NCBI GenBank assembly: GCA_963854835.1
Contig: OY978525.1
Coordinates: 115,643,018 to 115,707,017 of the forward strand
Length of the DNA stretch: 64,000 bases
Direction: 5' to 3'
From: Megamerina dolium
Lineage: Eukaryota > Arthropoda > Insecta > Diptera > Megamerinidae
The notes below the pieces were generated by a model. That model made no database searches. It worked only from the letters and a program-made list of their open reading frames with translations, and had not been told where the DNA came from. A program made the translations under genes and the position numbers. This document shows, piece by piece, positions 36,908 to 48,903 of this stretch (positions are counted from its first letter, which is position 1; each line of letters opens with the position of its first letter).

Positions 36908-37770
36908 AGAGTGCGGTCCCAGATGTACCCGACCTGACATATAGATGGTGGCAGTAGTGTGAAAAAAATTACTTTGGCGAAAAGTGGCGACCTTATAAAC
37001 CCTAAAGTATTTTTTTTTTTGGAACCATCGAAAGTTAACGACTACAGTTTCATTTGAAAAGTCTCAGTCCAACGAATATTAAAGCCGAACTAGATTCTAT
37101 TCTGGGGGAGTCTGCTCCATTTACGGCCATAGTATAATATTAGGTGGTAGGGAGTTTAAACTAGGTCGTACGAGCTACCAAGACGAACACCGTAGTGGTC
37201 GATCAATTGAAGTGGCCACGCCAGAAACGGTTAAGAAAATCCACAAAATGGTATTGGAAGATCGCCGGCTGAAGGTGTGTGAGCTAGGTGAAATTACAGG
37301 CATTTCAAAAAGTACTATACATCGTATATTGACCGAAAATTTGGAGATGAAAAAGCTGTGTGCAAGAGGGGTGCCGCGTTTGCTCTAAAGTTCTTTCTTT
37401 AGAGTGTTTGGCGATGATTCACAATAATAAAGCCGAGTTTTTGCGTCGATTTGTAACCATAGATGCTACATGGGTTCACCACTTCACACCTAAGACAAAG
37501 GAGTAGTCAAAACAGTGGACTGAAAGGAGAGAATCATGTCCAAAGAAGGCGTAGACAGTTCCATCTGCAGGCAAGGTTATGGCGTCTGATTTTTGGGATG
37601 CACGTGGGATAATTTTCATTGATTATCTTCAAAAAGGAAAAACAATCAACGTCGAGTATTATGCTAATTTGTTGCACCGTTTAAGTGATGAAATTAACGA
37701 AAAAGAAAGTGTTGTTTCATCAATACAATGTTCCAATTCACACATCCGCTATTGCGAGGGCCAAAATCAA
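36908..37770 (+). mobile_element. mariner family A, 3'-truncated
   Basis: The 5' ITR starts AGAGTGCGGTCCCAGATG after a TA at 36906-36907. Coding remains: SNEYKAEL-type block (about 37070), ELGEITGISKSTIHRIL-type helix-turn-helix (about 37285-37335), KKLCARGVPRL (W replaced by G), a short deletion, a CLAMIHNNKAEFLRRFVTI stretch, DATWVHHFT (first Asp kept, usual DEAW changed) and TKE followed by a stop. The frame 37579-37848 begins ASDFWDARGIIFIDYLQKG, continues KTINVEYYANLLHRLSDEI, and then shifts; in the adjacent frame the second catalytic block reads VLFHQYNVPIHTSAIA, so its Asp is Tyr. Family similarity stops near 37770, before the third Asp, and there is no 3' ITR. Dead copy. Confidence 0.88.
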
Positions 37771-38961
37771 TATCGTATAATTAGAATAAATAATCCATTA
37801 ATGATTAAATTTCCTAGCTACACTGAGTATTTGTTTTTAATTAGATAGCCTAAATGACAAATCAATTCCTTTGAAATCATAAATAATACCATTAAGCTGA
37901 CGCCATGCCATGCATTGCTTCTTATCTTCTCATCCTTGCAAATAATGGGTAATATTTTCCAGTAACGATATTTAATACAATATTATTTCAACTGCTAAAA
38001 TTTTATATATAATTATAGCGTTAATAATTGATCTTTAACTCCATATATTCCATATAGTTGCCACAGTTTAAAATACAGTAAACTCATTCATAATTTATAT
38101 GAAATACAGCCGCGAGATATTTAATTGCTCCCAATTGGTATCATCTTGATTTTTATCCCACCAACCACTCTTAACCATCCAACAACAACAACAAATAATT
38201 ACTTGCTAGACGAGTAGTTCAATTTTAATATCATACGAATAATATCCTGTACTATAGAATATTGTTTGTCTGCTTACGTGCACAGCACAGCTTTACACCT
38301 ACAAACACGTTCATGAAAGACATTACCTCTAATACGAGTACAACAAAATAAATGATAAAATGTACTCTCATCTTAATTACCCTCACGTTCAATACCCAAT
38401 TATTGTTCGTTCATTCGTTCGTTCATACTCACACCATAGCCCCAAAATACCATACCTCAAAATGGCCAGAAGCCCGAACTGAAACCAGAAGAAATTAACA
38501 TTTTGTTTAATAATTCATCAAAGTTAAATATTTGCAAGAGAAGTAACTAATACATAGTAAGAATAGCACACCACAGCAGCAGTAGTATAGGCAGAAAACC
38601 AATAAAATTTGCCAAGTTGAAATGGGCCATTTAGAATGGCAAAATACATGGCATAGCATAGCTGTCATTTTAAGGACAAAGCAGCTAGGCAACAAAAACA
38701 GAGAGATTGTTGCCATCAAACCACTAAATAGCGATTGCAGAATGAATGGCCAAAAGCAGGACATAGTAGACGGCCACTAACAATACAGAAAGTCAGCAAG
38801 TCAAATCAAAAGTATTGTAATAGACAAGCCCACCCATAAACCACCACCCCCCACATAAGCAACCTAACTACGAAAGGAATCAAAATAAATTTAACTAAAT
38901 ATATACAAAGACTTGTTATAAACGAATATTTTAGTATGAACTCTAAAAGTGAACTATAATA

Positions 38962-38985
38962 AATATATATATATATATATATATT
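38962..38985. repeat. (AT)n microsatellite
   Basis: About 12 AT units. Confidence 0.9.
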
Positions 38986-39126
38986 GGCTAACAAAGGTGT
39001 TTGTATTAGGCCTTCTTCTTCGGTTTTCGAACGTGGGCAATTATATTAAAGTAAGAGTGGAGACCACATAACAAAATCCTAATGAAAAACTTAATGAAAT
39101 GAAACGAAACAGATGAAGAGGAAGTA

Positions 39127-39153
39127 GAACAACAACAACAACAACAACAACAA
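39127..39153. repeat. (CAA)n microsatellite
   Basis: About nine CAA units. Confidence 0.9.
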
Positions 39154-40576
39154 AAACCACAAATAAGGAAGCACATATACATTTGAAGTTAAAGAAGATT
39201 TTTTGTGTGTGTGTGTTTTTTTTTTTTTTCTTCACTTTCTTTCTTTGCTTTACGGCATGGCACATCACACATTGAAGCATAACCAAGTTCCATAACAATT
39301 TTATGCTTTACTGCGGCCATAGGTCAATCGTTCAATATAAATCAATATGGCGCTTAAATGATCGTTCATTCATTCATTCGTTCCTTCGTTCGTTCGTTTA
39401 TACGTTTGTTCATTCATTGTGCTGTTTTTCCATATCCTAAGTACCTTGTATGTCCATCGATGGTTGATGATGTACTTTGGTGATATGAGTACGTACATCG
39501 AAATGTACCTTCATACTCATCCAATTCCAATAAAATAGCAGTAGTAATGGCCATTATACACGTGCCTGTGTAAATACATACAATTCCAAAGAATATTGGC
39601 GTATGCTGAAATATTGACATGCATACTCGCTATATGCATAAGTACATAAGCACAATACATATCTTTATATAAATATATATGCACTAAAAATGTATATATT
39701 GTATATGCCTTTGTGTCATGCCAAGAATTATTGGCAGGTCATTCATAATTTAGTAGTAGTAGTAGTAGTAGTACGTATACGTTTGTTTTCCAGCAATGCC
39801 AAAGTGACGGCATCAAAACTATATTCGCTTGTAGGGTGGACATTTTAAAGTTGATATGAATAAATATCGCCAATGAAGCAAATGTATATAATATTGTGGA
39901 AATTTTTAAAGTACTAAAAAAAAATCCATATGATGACAGCTGTTTGAAAAATTTCGTTAATTTATTGTACGTTGAGGCCCTATGCTCCAGTGGGAGATAC
40001 AGGAAATGATGGTGATGATTGTACATTAAATAATGTCACAACATTATATAGTCCACAAATAATTGACAGTCTTTCGGATAGAAAAATATTACACTATACG
40101 ACTTTCTGACAGAGCTCCCGGACAAAACTCTGAACGGGGTTTGAGGTGTCACAAGAAATTTGTCGAATGCAAATGCCGCAGAAATATTCCTCATAGAATT
40201 ATTCCTCATATTGAACTCATATATTATTAGCACACCCTCTGCTACTGACCAGGCAAAAAGGAGGCTCTTTTTTGTATCAACTCACTGCTTCAAATTTAAA
40301 TCGAAAATTTTATTTCCTTATAACGATCATATTTATATGATATTAGGACACCTGAAACGAGGTGGCTACACCAAATGTAACATCAATTTCTTAACACCTA
40401 TTAGGTTTGTTTTGTTATTCTTTTGACAAATTAGAAATTAAATGCATGACGTCAATATTTAGTTAGAGTCGTTAACGCAAAGTCCTGAGTCTAAAAAAAT
40501 TAGTTCCAACTTGTATGTCTAAATTTAGACGGAGCGGTACGAGCACTTGTTATATTGAGCGCAGTAGAAGGCCATT

Positions 40577-40601
40577 TCTCTCTCTCTCTCTCTCTCTCTC
40601 T
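40577..40601. repeat. (TC)n microsatellite
   Basis: About 12 TC units. Confidence 0.9.
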
Positions 40602-41640
40602 TAGCTTCACAGTCCAGGGTGGACCATAGCTTCACCAATAACTCTTCTCCAATTTGTTCTCTCCTTCGCTTCCTCTCTTCAATGTCGAACATTCACCGTA
40701 TTCAGATCTGCTTCTACATCGTTAAGGCCATTTAAAGCGACTAAATCTATTAGATTAAATTTATTAGATTGAAAATTGAAGAGACAAGACTGTCAATATC
40801 TCAAATAAGAGTGTTTAAAGGTATCATTCGTCAACATTAGCGCAAGGCGAAGACTCTTGGATGGTGCAACATAGTTACTTCGCTCTCCGAACATAAGCAA
40901 CAACGAATCGATGATTCTGTTATTTGAGCTACATTCCGTAGTATTTCCGCCTCTGTTTTTACTCAAATGAGGGCGTTTTCTTGAGGAAATACTGAAATCG
41001 TATTACACAGACGGACTGAAAAACTTGAATTTAAAAGGAACAGAAATTTTCACTTGGTGATTATAGCTTCTCAAAATTAAAACCGCTATTTTTCTATGTT
41101 AAGATTATTGCAAATATTACAAACTTTCAAAAAAAAAAACCAAGAGTAGAATGTTGAGTGGATCAGAGCAGTCACATAATATAAGTGAGTTTGCGAGATC
41201 GCCCTCAGGTTCCTTTCTAAACTACAAATATTGTATCTTCAGAGTAATTTGTGGGGCTGAATTTGAATTTTAAATTTTTTTTTGGTTTTTGTTTTTAGAT
41301 GGGTCTAGTTTTTGAGGAATTCAATAAAAAATTTTTTTTTTTTACTATTTTTGACAATTCATGGACCTTTTAGTAAATAAAGAGGTGTTCAATAACAAGT
41401 GAGTAGCGGTTGAATTGAGTCAATTGTATTATATCATATCGCCCATCGTTTTCTGGTGAAAAAATCGTAATGTGAATGAAGGAAATGTATTTTGAAGAAC
41501 ATTCGATCTTACAGTTTTCATTAATTTTACAAACAAATTACCGATTATTTCCTCCGAAGAAAGGATGCTCACGCTTCATTTGGGCGTTAAATATTTTGCC
41601 AAATTTCTATCCTCCTATGTTTTAGATATGGTGGCTATGG

Positions 41641-42017
41641 TGGGTGCCGTAGCTCAGTGGTTACTGCGTTGGCCTTCTGATCTATAAGTTGTGGGTTCAA
41701 TCCCCGGCTGAAGCATAACAAATTTCAATATCTAAAAGATTTTTCTTTGGAACGGTACCCACCTGTCGGCAAAAGTTGGCAATTTCTGCAGCAGTAAGAA
41801 TTTGCCAAAATGCTTCTTAAAGGAGCTCTGTGACAAAACTAAGCTAAAATGATGTAATATGAGTTCTGCCGTTCGGAACCGGCTAATATAAGTGGGTCCC
41901 TTCTAATGCTGTCCAAATTTAACACGCACAACAGTACTGGAAGAAAAGCTCGGTGGTATCACAATGGGCCTTTCTCACCTAAAAGGACAGCCACAAAAAT
42001 ATAACCTAACCTAACCT
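41641..42017 (+). mobile_element. tRNA-headed SINE, full length
   Basis: Begins TGGGTGCCGTAGCTCAGTGG with a B-box-like GGTTCAATCCCCGGC. The body has CACCTGTCGGCAAAAGTTGG, GAGCTCTGTGACAAAACTAA, CTGCCGTTCGGAACCGGC and ACACGCACAACAGTACTGG; the 3' part is GGTATCACAATGGGCC, then ACAGCCAC and a CCTAA-repeat tail (about 42000-42017). At 377 bp it is the longest copy and probably close to the full family length. No clear target duplication found. Confidence 0.9.
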
Positions 42018-42805
42018 TAGGTACACAAAATATGATTGTTATTTTTTTTCCATATTCCATTTTAGTTTTAATTTTGTAATTATTAAATACAGTTTTTTTT
42101 TTACCAAACTTTTCAAACGAGTCCTCCCATTTACGGACATTATAATAATAATAATGAGGTATTGTTAATAAAAAAAAAAAAAAATATATATATAATACGA
42201 ATATACATAAAAAGAAGGCGATCAAAGCAAATTTTGATCCATAAAATATTCTAATAAAATCTGAAATGAAGCTTAAAGCCTGCAAGGGCTTTCAGAGCAA
42301 CTTTCTGAAAAAAAAAGAAACACGTTCGAAAAGTTTAGTCTTTAAAACTACCAACATGCATATTAATATGGTTTAAAAAATCTGTGCGAATATTTCTGCT
42401 CCAAAAAATTTGTTGCAAACACACATACACGAAACTATATACATACATATGTGTATACACCAAAAAGAAAAGCAACTTTGTTTTTATTAGAATTGTGTTG
42501 CTGCCTCTTTTTGCATGTTTTGCTTTAAATTTTACTTCTACTTCTTTTTTTTTTTTTTTTTGTTTGTTTTGTATTTAATTCAAAAACTCCCTAAAGCCAA
42601 ACTGTCTATGGAAGTGTGGTGCGTGTGAGAGTATAAAGTTGAGCTAATATTCTTGTATGATAGTGTATGTGTTGCAAATAACAAAGTGTGAAATTGAAAC
42701 CATTGAAACGGACAGCAAGCAAGCACTGCCGCTTAGCGTTTATCAATGGCGAGCAATCAGCAACTCACTGGCAGACACATACATGAACGTGGTATGTATT
42801 CTCTC

Positions 42806-42860
42806 ATTGTTGTTGTTGTTGTTGTTGCTGCTGTTATTATTGTTATTATTGCTGTTTTGG
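42806..42860. repeat. (GTT)n/(GCT)n imperfect microsatellite
   Basis: GTT units with GCT and ATT interruptions. Confidence 0.85.
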
Positions 42861-43344
42861 AAACACTCTATGCTGCACCATGTTCATGCCACACAATAGT
42901 ACGTAGGATAACAGCATCTCATCGTTTGTGGCGTGTTAAATACGTGTGCAGGAGTTGCAGCAACAACAGCAATAGCAACATCAGCAGAAGCAAAAGAATA
43001 CACCTATAGTGCAACATTAAGAAGAAATCTAAAAGCACAACTGGGGTAGAAAAAAAAAACAAAATAAATATGTGTGTGTGTGTGCAACAAAAAAAATCTA
43101 ATTGCACATCAGCAACAATAGTAGCGAGTTATAGTGTAGAATTTAAATGATCTTCCTTCCACATCGTCGAATTTTTGCCATAAAATTTGTGCATCACAAA
43201 AAAAATTTGCAATAGTGTTGATGGTGTTGAAGTTTAATTTGTGCAACAGCAGCAGCACTAACAATAACAACAACAACAATGAATAAATAAATGTCGAAAA
43301 AAAAAATTATTAAGTAGAATATTACATTGCAACGCCTTCATTGT

Positions 43345-43345
<1 letters not shown>

Positions 43346-43398
<53 letters not shown>

Positions 43399-43400
43399 GA
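43346..43400. repeat. (ATC)n microsatellite, about 18 units
   Basis: Uninterrupted ATC/CAT repeat, one of the longest perfect trinucleotide tracts in the window. A shorter related tract follows near 43470-43495. Confidence 0.93.
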
Positions 43401-43822
43401 CTGACTATGCAATTGACTAAAGTATCTTTGCCTTATTCACATATCGATGCATCAGTGAATATCTCGCGCCATCATCATCATTATCATCATCACGGGTGAT
43501 GAGGAATTGAAATTGTAGAAGGTTGAAATTTGTCTAAAATAAAAATATATTTACTAAATACAAAATATACATTGGTTCATATGAAAAAACAAAATCAAAA
43601 AATTATTAAAATTGTTTAAAATCATGAGCATGAGTATCGTGCTAAGTGTGAAAATTCATTCTTCATATGGGCATTTCCGGGAAAAGGTCAACTATAACCA
43701 TAAAACTATAAATAAATAAATAATATTTAATAAAAATCCAAAATGCTCGAAAATTTGATTTTTGCGGTTAGATCTCAAATATTTGTCTAAAACAATATTA
43801 TCTATGGGCGTGTGAATTAGTA

Positions 43823-44919
43823 ACCGGCCTTTTACGTTACATGGTGCCATGCGTAAGCGCAATGTCGTACATCATTGTCTGAAATGTCATTTTAAATGTC
43901 TATTCACTTGTTGTTAAAATCAGCCAAAAATTTTCAATTTGGTTGTGCGCATCATATTTTTTTTTTCATGATGAAAAAATTTAAGAATTGGTGAAAAAAC
44001 AGCACTTGCGGAAAGTTTTGTTAAGTTACTTTTTTGCAATGAAAACTACAACTGAAAGTCGTCGTTTGCTTGTGGAATTATCTGGCGATAATTGTTTATC
44101 CAATACGCAGTGTAACGGGTGGTCGAATAAGTTTAAAGACAAGGATCTGGAGACATTACTCGACCAAGATCCATGCCAAACGCACGAAGAGCTTGCAGAA
44201 TCATTAGAAATAGACTGCTCAACCATTACTAAGCAATGTGGTTTATCCAAAAGGTTTTAAATGGGGTTCCATACGATTTCAAGCCGAGAGACGTTCAAAG
44301 GCGTTTTTCCATATTCGAAATGCAGCTTGAAAGGCACAAAAACAAGGGATTGTACATCTAGCCTGGACCACCAGTCGACGCCAAAGACAAATATTCAGAT
44401 CAGATTCGTGGATCAGAATGGTGTGATCCATTACGAGCTCTTATACGCTGATCGAACCATTATCGGAGAGCTGTACGGACAAAAATTAGCGCGGTTGAAG
44501 AGTGCAATGATCGAGAAATGGCCAGAATATGCGACCAAACACTAGTCGGTCATTTTTCACCATGACAACGCACGGCCACACATTGCTATTCCGGTCAAAA
44601 ACTATCTTGCTAATAGCGAATGGGAAGTTTTACCCCAACCGCCTTATAGCCCAGACCTGGCGCCTTTAGATTACCACTTGTTCCGGTCCATGTGGAACGC
44701 CTTTAATGGAATACGCTTCACTTCAGTCACAGGAATAAAAAATTGGCTTGATTTATTTTGGGCCGCCAAGTCGGCGAAATTCTTTTGGAATGGAATCCAT
44801 AAATTGTCAGAAAGATGGCGAAATGTCATAGTTTCTGATCGACAATCCCTTGAATGACATGTTTTTTTTACAGAATTCTTAAAAAATAAATGATTTTTGA
44901 GCACTAAAAAGGGCCGGTT
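43823..44919 (+). mobile_element. mariner family D, internal deletion removes first catalytic Asp
   Basis: The ends ACCGGCCTTTTACG and (other strand) AACCGGCCCTTTTTAG form ITRs, with TA at 43821-43822 and 44920-44921. Coding remains: a degraded N-terminus (AMKTTTESRRLLVELSGDN, frame starting 43988), QDPCQTHEELAESLEIDC and STITKQ (helix-turn-helix). After a frameshift a KGVFPYSKCSLKGTKTR region leads almost directly into DQNGVIHYELL, so the GDEKW block is missing. RLKSAMIEKWPEYATK follows, then a stop and VIFHHDNARPHIAIPVKNYL (second Asp), PPYSPDLAPLDYHLFRSMW (third Asp) and GIHKLSERWRNVI. About 1.1 kb against about 1.3 kb expected. Non-autonomous. Confidence 0.87.
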
Positions 44920-44924
44920 TATTC

Positions 44925-45970
44925 TTTATCGACTATATTACTTTCCATAACAAATGTTTGAACTATAGGATAGTTTATTTTGTTGTCGAGTCTATAGATG
45001 ATGAGTCAAATGACCTAAACATTGTCTTAATTTAATTCTAGTTAAATCATTTATAGCATTTTCTATAACGAATTGGATATTGTATATTCATTTTTTGTAT
45101 ACAAAGGAATTATATGCATCAATTTCTTGAAAATTTTAAAAGAAAAGAGTGTCACCTCCGTAATGTCACGTCCGTTTTTCTGCTGTATGCTGTATAAAAA
45201 AAACAACAGATTCTGCTGCAAATTTCTAAGAGTTTTGTAAATCCTCTAAATAGCTAATAATCCAAAAGTGTTATATTTTTTTTTCCCCCACCTCATTATC
45301 ACTTTATAAAAGATCATATTAAAATATGATTCTCCTAAACCAAGTTCGCATCATATCCTTTCAAATTTTTATCTATATTTTGGGGACAAAAATATCACAC
45401 CTATAACCCAGGAAATGTGCATATTCCATACAACAACCAAGTAGGTAGATAGGTAACATAATGACAGCAGCAGCAGCAGCAGCAGCAGTACCAACAACAA
45501 ACAACAGTAGTCATCGTTAATGTTGGTGATGAAAATCTATGACATTATATATGATGGAAGTGGCGCTTGCAGTCAGTCATATCCATGTCCATATGTACAT
45601 ATGGATAATCATATATATATGCACAAATTGCTTATATTGTATATTCTTACACTGAGCAGAAAATTCAATATATACGAGTATGAACTGTAGCAAAAATCAA
45701 GAGTATTCTTTTTTATAGTTATTGTGAAAAATATTGTAAAAGGATTAAATGAAATTATAAGGTTTAATATTTTGAATTATTTTGAAGTTTGTAAAAATTA
45801 ATTTTTTTTCTTTTTTTTTTTGACACAATCGAAAACATTACCAATTGCTTGTTTCCCATACACTATGGGAAATGCAAAAAATCATCAAAATGTTTAGAGA
45901 TCACTATTTTTAATGCAAATTGTCAATTTTCGGCAGAAATTATCGAGTTGGCGCTTCAAAATGTGCAAAA
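44925..45970. other. AT-rich non-coding stretch
   Basis: No gene recognised. (CAG)n at 45464-45487 and T runs near 45800. Confidence 0.55.
45464..45487. repeat. (CAG)n microsatellite
   Basis: Eight CAG units. Confidence 0.92.
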
Positions 45971-45974
45971 AAAA

Positions 45975-47038
45975 TGTATTTTTAAAAACATAGAGTTTCC
46001 ATTTCTATGATTCCACGTAATAGGGAAATATGGGACTTGAAAATATATGGAAAGAAACAACGTGACCTAAGACCTTGACCTTGATATTTTTAATAATGTA
46101 GAATTTTCATATCCATGGTTCCACGAAATAAGGAAATATGGGGCTTATATACCTTTTTCTGGCTCAAAAAATCAAAAAAAAAAAATGTTATGATTTTTTT
46201 TTTTTTATGTACATACTTTGAACAATTTTTCTGCAAAATTTCATAGAGATCGGGGCACTAGAACCTAAGATACAGCCGTTCATAGCGCGCGGTGTCCATA
46301 ACTACCTAATGTCCACCGAAAATTTTAAGCGCGATTATCTCGGAATCGCATTTTTGAGAAAAGGTCATTGCGGTAAGCACGATATCTCGGTAACCACTAC
46401 ATCGAACGATTTGAAATTGAATTGGCGGATTGTTTGTATATAAATACAATAGCTAGTTCGTGAACGAAGGAATTTTATTTTCGAAAAATTTTTCTATTTT
46501 TTTTTTTTTTTTGGGCAAAAAACTAAATTATTCGACCTCGAAAAATCGACTTTTTTAAAAAAAATATCACTGTAACTGTAAAAAATTGTTTTTTCGTAAA
46601 ATCCTTCGTTCACGAACTAGGTAACACTATATACTAACGTATTTTTTTTTTTTTTTTTTTTTTTTTCAGTCGAGGCGTTTCCTTGTTTTCATGCTCACCG
46701 TTAGCCACTACTGAAAAAAGAAGTTCTGCGGCAAGGACTATAACTTCCACAATTATTAAAATTTTCACTTGAAATTTTATATGAATTTACTTAAGGACAC
46801 GTACGTTAATAAGATTTGTATTGTATTTGAATAAAACAATGCTTAAACATGCTTAAAAAAAATAAATAAAAACCCTGTATTTCTCTGGAGAAATAGGTAT
46901 ATAACCTCTTAACCTAAGACCTTGACCTTGATATTTTTAATAATGTAGAATTTTCATATCCATGGTTCCACCTAATAAGGAAATATGAGACTTGAAAATG
47001 TATGGAAAGAAGCAACTTGACCTAAGACTTTGACCTAA
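45975..47038. repeat. Tandem repeat of about 108 bp, interrupted by an insertion
   Basis: A unit containing TATTTTTAA, (T)AGAATTTTCATATCCATGG, TTCCACGAAATAAGGAAATA, ACTTGAAAATATATGG and GACCTAAGACCTTGACC recurs. One copy spans about 45977-46084, a second starts at 46085 and stops at about 46144, and the array resumes near 46905 with the end of that unit followed by a third copy to about 47038. The middle section (46145-46904) is unrelated and has its own inverted ends. No coding potential. Confidence 0.75.
46145..46904. mobile_element. Candidate 760-bp insertion with 10-bp inverted ends
   Basis: TTATATACCT at 46145-46154 and its exact complement AGGTATATAA at 46895-46904 bound a segment that interrupts the 108-bp tandem repeat. 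Inside, CTAGTTCGTGAACGAAGGAA (46453 on) pairs with TTCGTTCACGAACTAG ending at 46620, giving an arm of about 24 bp with one indel around a loop of about 120 bp. A poly(T) tract lies at about 46642-46667. No ORF. About 28 bp of the host repeat are missing at the junction, so a clean target duplication is not seen. Confidence 0.5.
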
Positions 47039-47039
47039 A

Positions 47040-47292
47040 TTTAAATCAAGAAGTACACATTGCTCAACCCGCCAAACTTCTCAGAGTTAAGGTCAAAAAA
47101 ATATTAATTAATTAATTATTATTAATAAAAATGTTAATTATAAATTCCGTTTGATTTTCTATTGATTTATATCACTTTCAAACCTATCTACGAATGGGTT
47201 TCAGTTAAATATTCGTTTTACTTTGAATTTGCTAGTCATAAATTTCTCGCAGTGTAAAAGGAATATCTATTATATGTATGAAGATCACAATA

Positions 47293-47333
<41 letters not shown>

Positions 47334-47705
47334 GATAATGATAATCATTGTGATGAATGATAAGTTAAAAGGCTAAATATATATGCTATGTAAAAGAAGC
47401 ACATCAGCAGCAGCAGCAGCAATAACAAAGAATCAGTGAATAAGCAAGCAATCAGTCAGACAGTGGAAATAACAATTGTTATTAAGGTAAACGAGTACAT
47501 ATATGAATATACATACATATATGCATACATATCTGCTGATGTGTTTATAATTTTTAGGTTTACAAAAAAAAAAACAACAAAAATACTTGTATGTACAATA
47601 TTTCCTAAGTGCTCATACAGGAACTAAAGTAGTAGATATTTGCTGAGATATCATATATTGCATAAGTAAAGATAGGCTTAAGTATATTCATTAAAATAAT
47701 ATTAA
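47040..47705. other. AT-rich non-coding stretch with repeats
   Basis: (GAT)n at 47295-47330 and (AGC)n near 47406-47421; nothing else recognised. Confidence 0.55.
47295..47330. repeat. (GAT)n microsatellite
   Basis: About 12 GAT units. Confidence 0.92.
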
Positions 47706-47707
47706 GC

Positions 47708-47771
<64 letters not shown>
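47708..47771. repeat. (TA)n tract, left flank of the long-TIR element
   Basis: About 60 bp of nearly perfect TA repeat ending at the left tip of the element at 47772. The tract continues on the far side at 49207, so the element appears to have inserted into a (TA)n microsatellite. Confidence 0.9.
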
Positions 47772-47773
<2 letters not shown>

Positions 47774-48314
47774 TAGGGTGGGTCAAATTTTTTCGACCCA
47801 AAGGCTCATCGTGATTCTTATTCTATGGGTCATTCTAAGCAAATTTGCCAAAGAAACCATAGCTCTAAAATGAGCCCCCGGATTTTTCAAAATAGGTATT
47901 TTTTCTAGAAATATTCGAGAATAGAGGCAAAAAAATGCTATTTCCTTTAGCCAAATGTGTATGTGGGGGTTTTTTGGGTCGCGGAATCCATTTTTGACAT
48001 TAATTTTTATTTTTGAGTGCCGCCAGAGGGCGCTTTCGTCCATTTTTTTGGAAAAATATACGATACTGTTGTGGAAATAGACGAATTTTTGACTTTGTAT
48101 TGAATATATTCAAAATACATACTCGAATTATAAATTGTTAAATCATATTCCATACATTTTGTTCCTTTTTCCAGCTTTTCTAAAAATAAAATCGATAGAT
48201 TTCAAGCTAAGACCTAAATCACATTTTTACCAGCTTTTGAAGGAAGAAAACCTCAAAATCTAGCTGGAAAATCTTAATATTTATAAATTAATTAATTAAT
48301 ATTTAATTTTAAAC

Positions 48315-48772
48315 ATGGATCTATTGCCGTCAACATCACAAGCCGCACCAACATCAATAAGTACCGAAAGTAGTTTGCATATGCCTTCTTACGATGTTCC
48401 TGCTTTTGGTATGTCTTCTGATTTGACTGGTCTGAATCTGCCAACTAAACAGGATATTTTAAGATGCTATTTTTTCTTGGCCGAACGTGCTAAAATGCAA
48501 AGTAAAATGTTTTCATATAAAACATTTACTCCTCAAGTGACAGACAAATTGATTGGAATTTGGAGCAAACTAAATATTTAGAAGACATTGATCCACCGCT
48601 GCCTGATCCGAAAATTCCAGTACACATACAAGGAACGGAAAGACATGTTCAATTGCTGGCTAGTGTATCCAAAAGAGTTTTAAAACATAATCGAGAAGGA
48701 GTTATGGCGGTGACATTAGAAAGTCGTGAAAAATTCGCTAGACTTGACAGCAAGAAAGACTTTCAAAAATAA
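48315..48772 (+). CDS. Unrecognised protein carried by the long-TIR element, one probable frameshift
   Basis: Starts at an ATG in good insect context (TTTAAACATGG). The first part (48315-48581) has a Ser/Thr/Pro-rich N-terminus, then LNLPTKQDILRCYFFLAERA, FSYKTFTPQVTDKLIGIW and a stop. The overlapping next frame (from about 48560) goes on with KYLEDIDPPLPDPKIPVHIQ, TERHVQLLASVSKRVLKHNR and LESREKFARLDSKKDFQK, ending at 48772. The switch near 48560-48575 looks like a single-base indel or, less likely, an unseen intron. Together about 150 codons. AATAAA lies at 48898-48903. No DDE motif, zinc finger or signal peptide visible. It may be a DNA-binding N-terminus of a lost transposase or a passenger protein; function unknown. 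Confidence 0.5.
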
Positions 48773-48897
48773 CTCCTTCGCGTTTATTTCCTAAAACTCT
48801 TCGTTTTGTTTCTTAATTACTGAATTCAATTAATTTTTTTTATTAATTACATTTTATATGCTTTTATTATTTGTTATGTTGAATTTTAGAAGAAAAA

Positions 48898-48903
48898 AAT
48901 AAA
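48898..48903 (+). promoter_or_regulatory. Candidate poly(A) signal AATAAA
   Basis: AATAAA 126 bp after the stop of the frame at 48315-48772 and before the right inverted arm. Such hexamers are common by chance in AT-rich DNA. Confidence 0.35.

Larger units (their letters stand above)
37775..41635. other. AT-rich non-coding stretch with simple repeats
   Basis: No gene recognised. (AT)n (38962-38985), (CAA)n (39127-39153), CATT/GTTC repeats (about 39365-39418), (GTA)n near 39753-39772 and (TC)n (40577-40601). The two overlapping frames near 40036-40426 are of unknown character and AT-biased. Confidence 0.5.
42020..43815. other. Non-coding stretch with strong microsatellites
   Basis: GTT/GCT-rich repeat (42806-42860), CAG/CAA-rich stretch near 42955-43000, (GT)n near 43069-43084 and a long (ATC)n (43346-43400). 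No coding feature recognised; Val/Leu-repeat frames are translations of repeats. Confidence 0.55.

Noticed and set aside
40700..41100. Possible further transposase fragment
   Set aside because: Some stretches look faintly protein-like, but I could not match any transposase block with confidence.
42657..43009. Open frames with poly-Leu or poly-Val, possible membrane proteins
   Set aside because: Generated by the GTT/GCT repeat at 42806-42860.
43346..43400. Regularly spaced repeats resembling a CRISPR array
   Set aside because: Trinucleotide microsatellite; no spacers, and the genome is eukaryotic.
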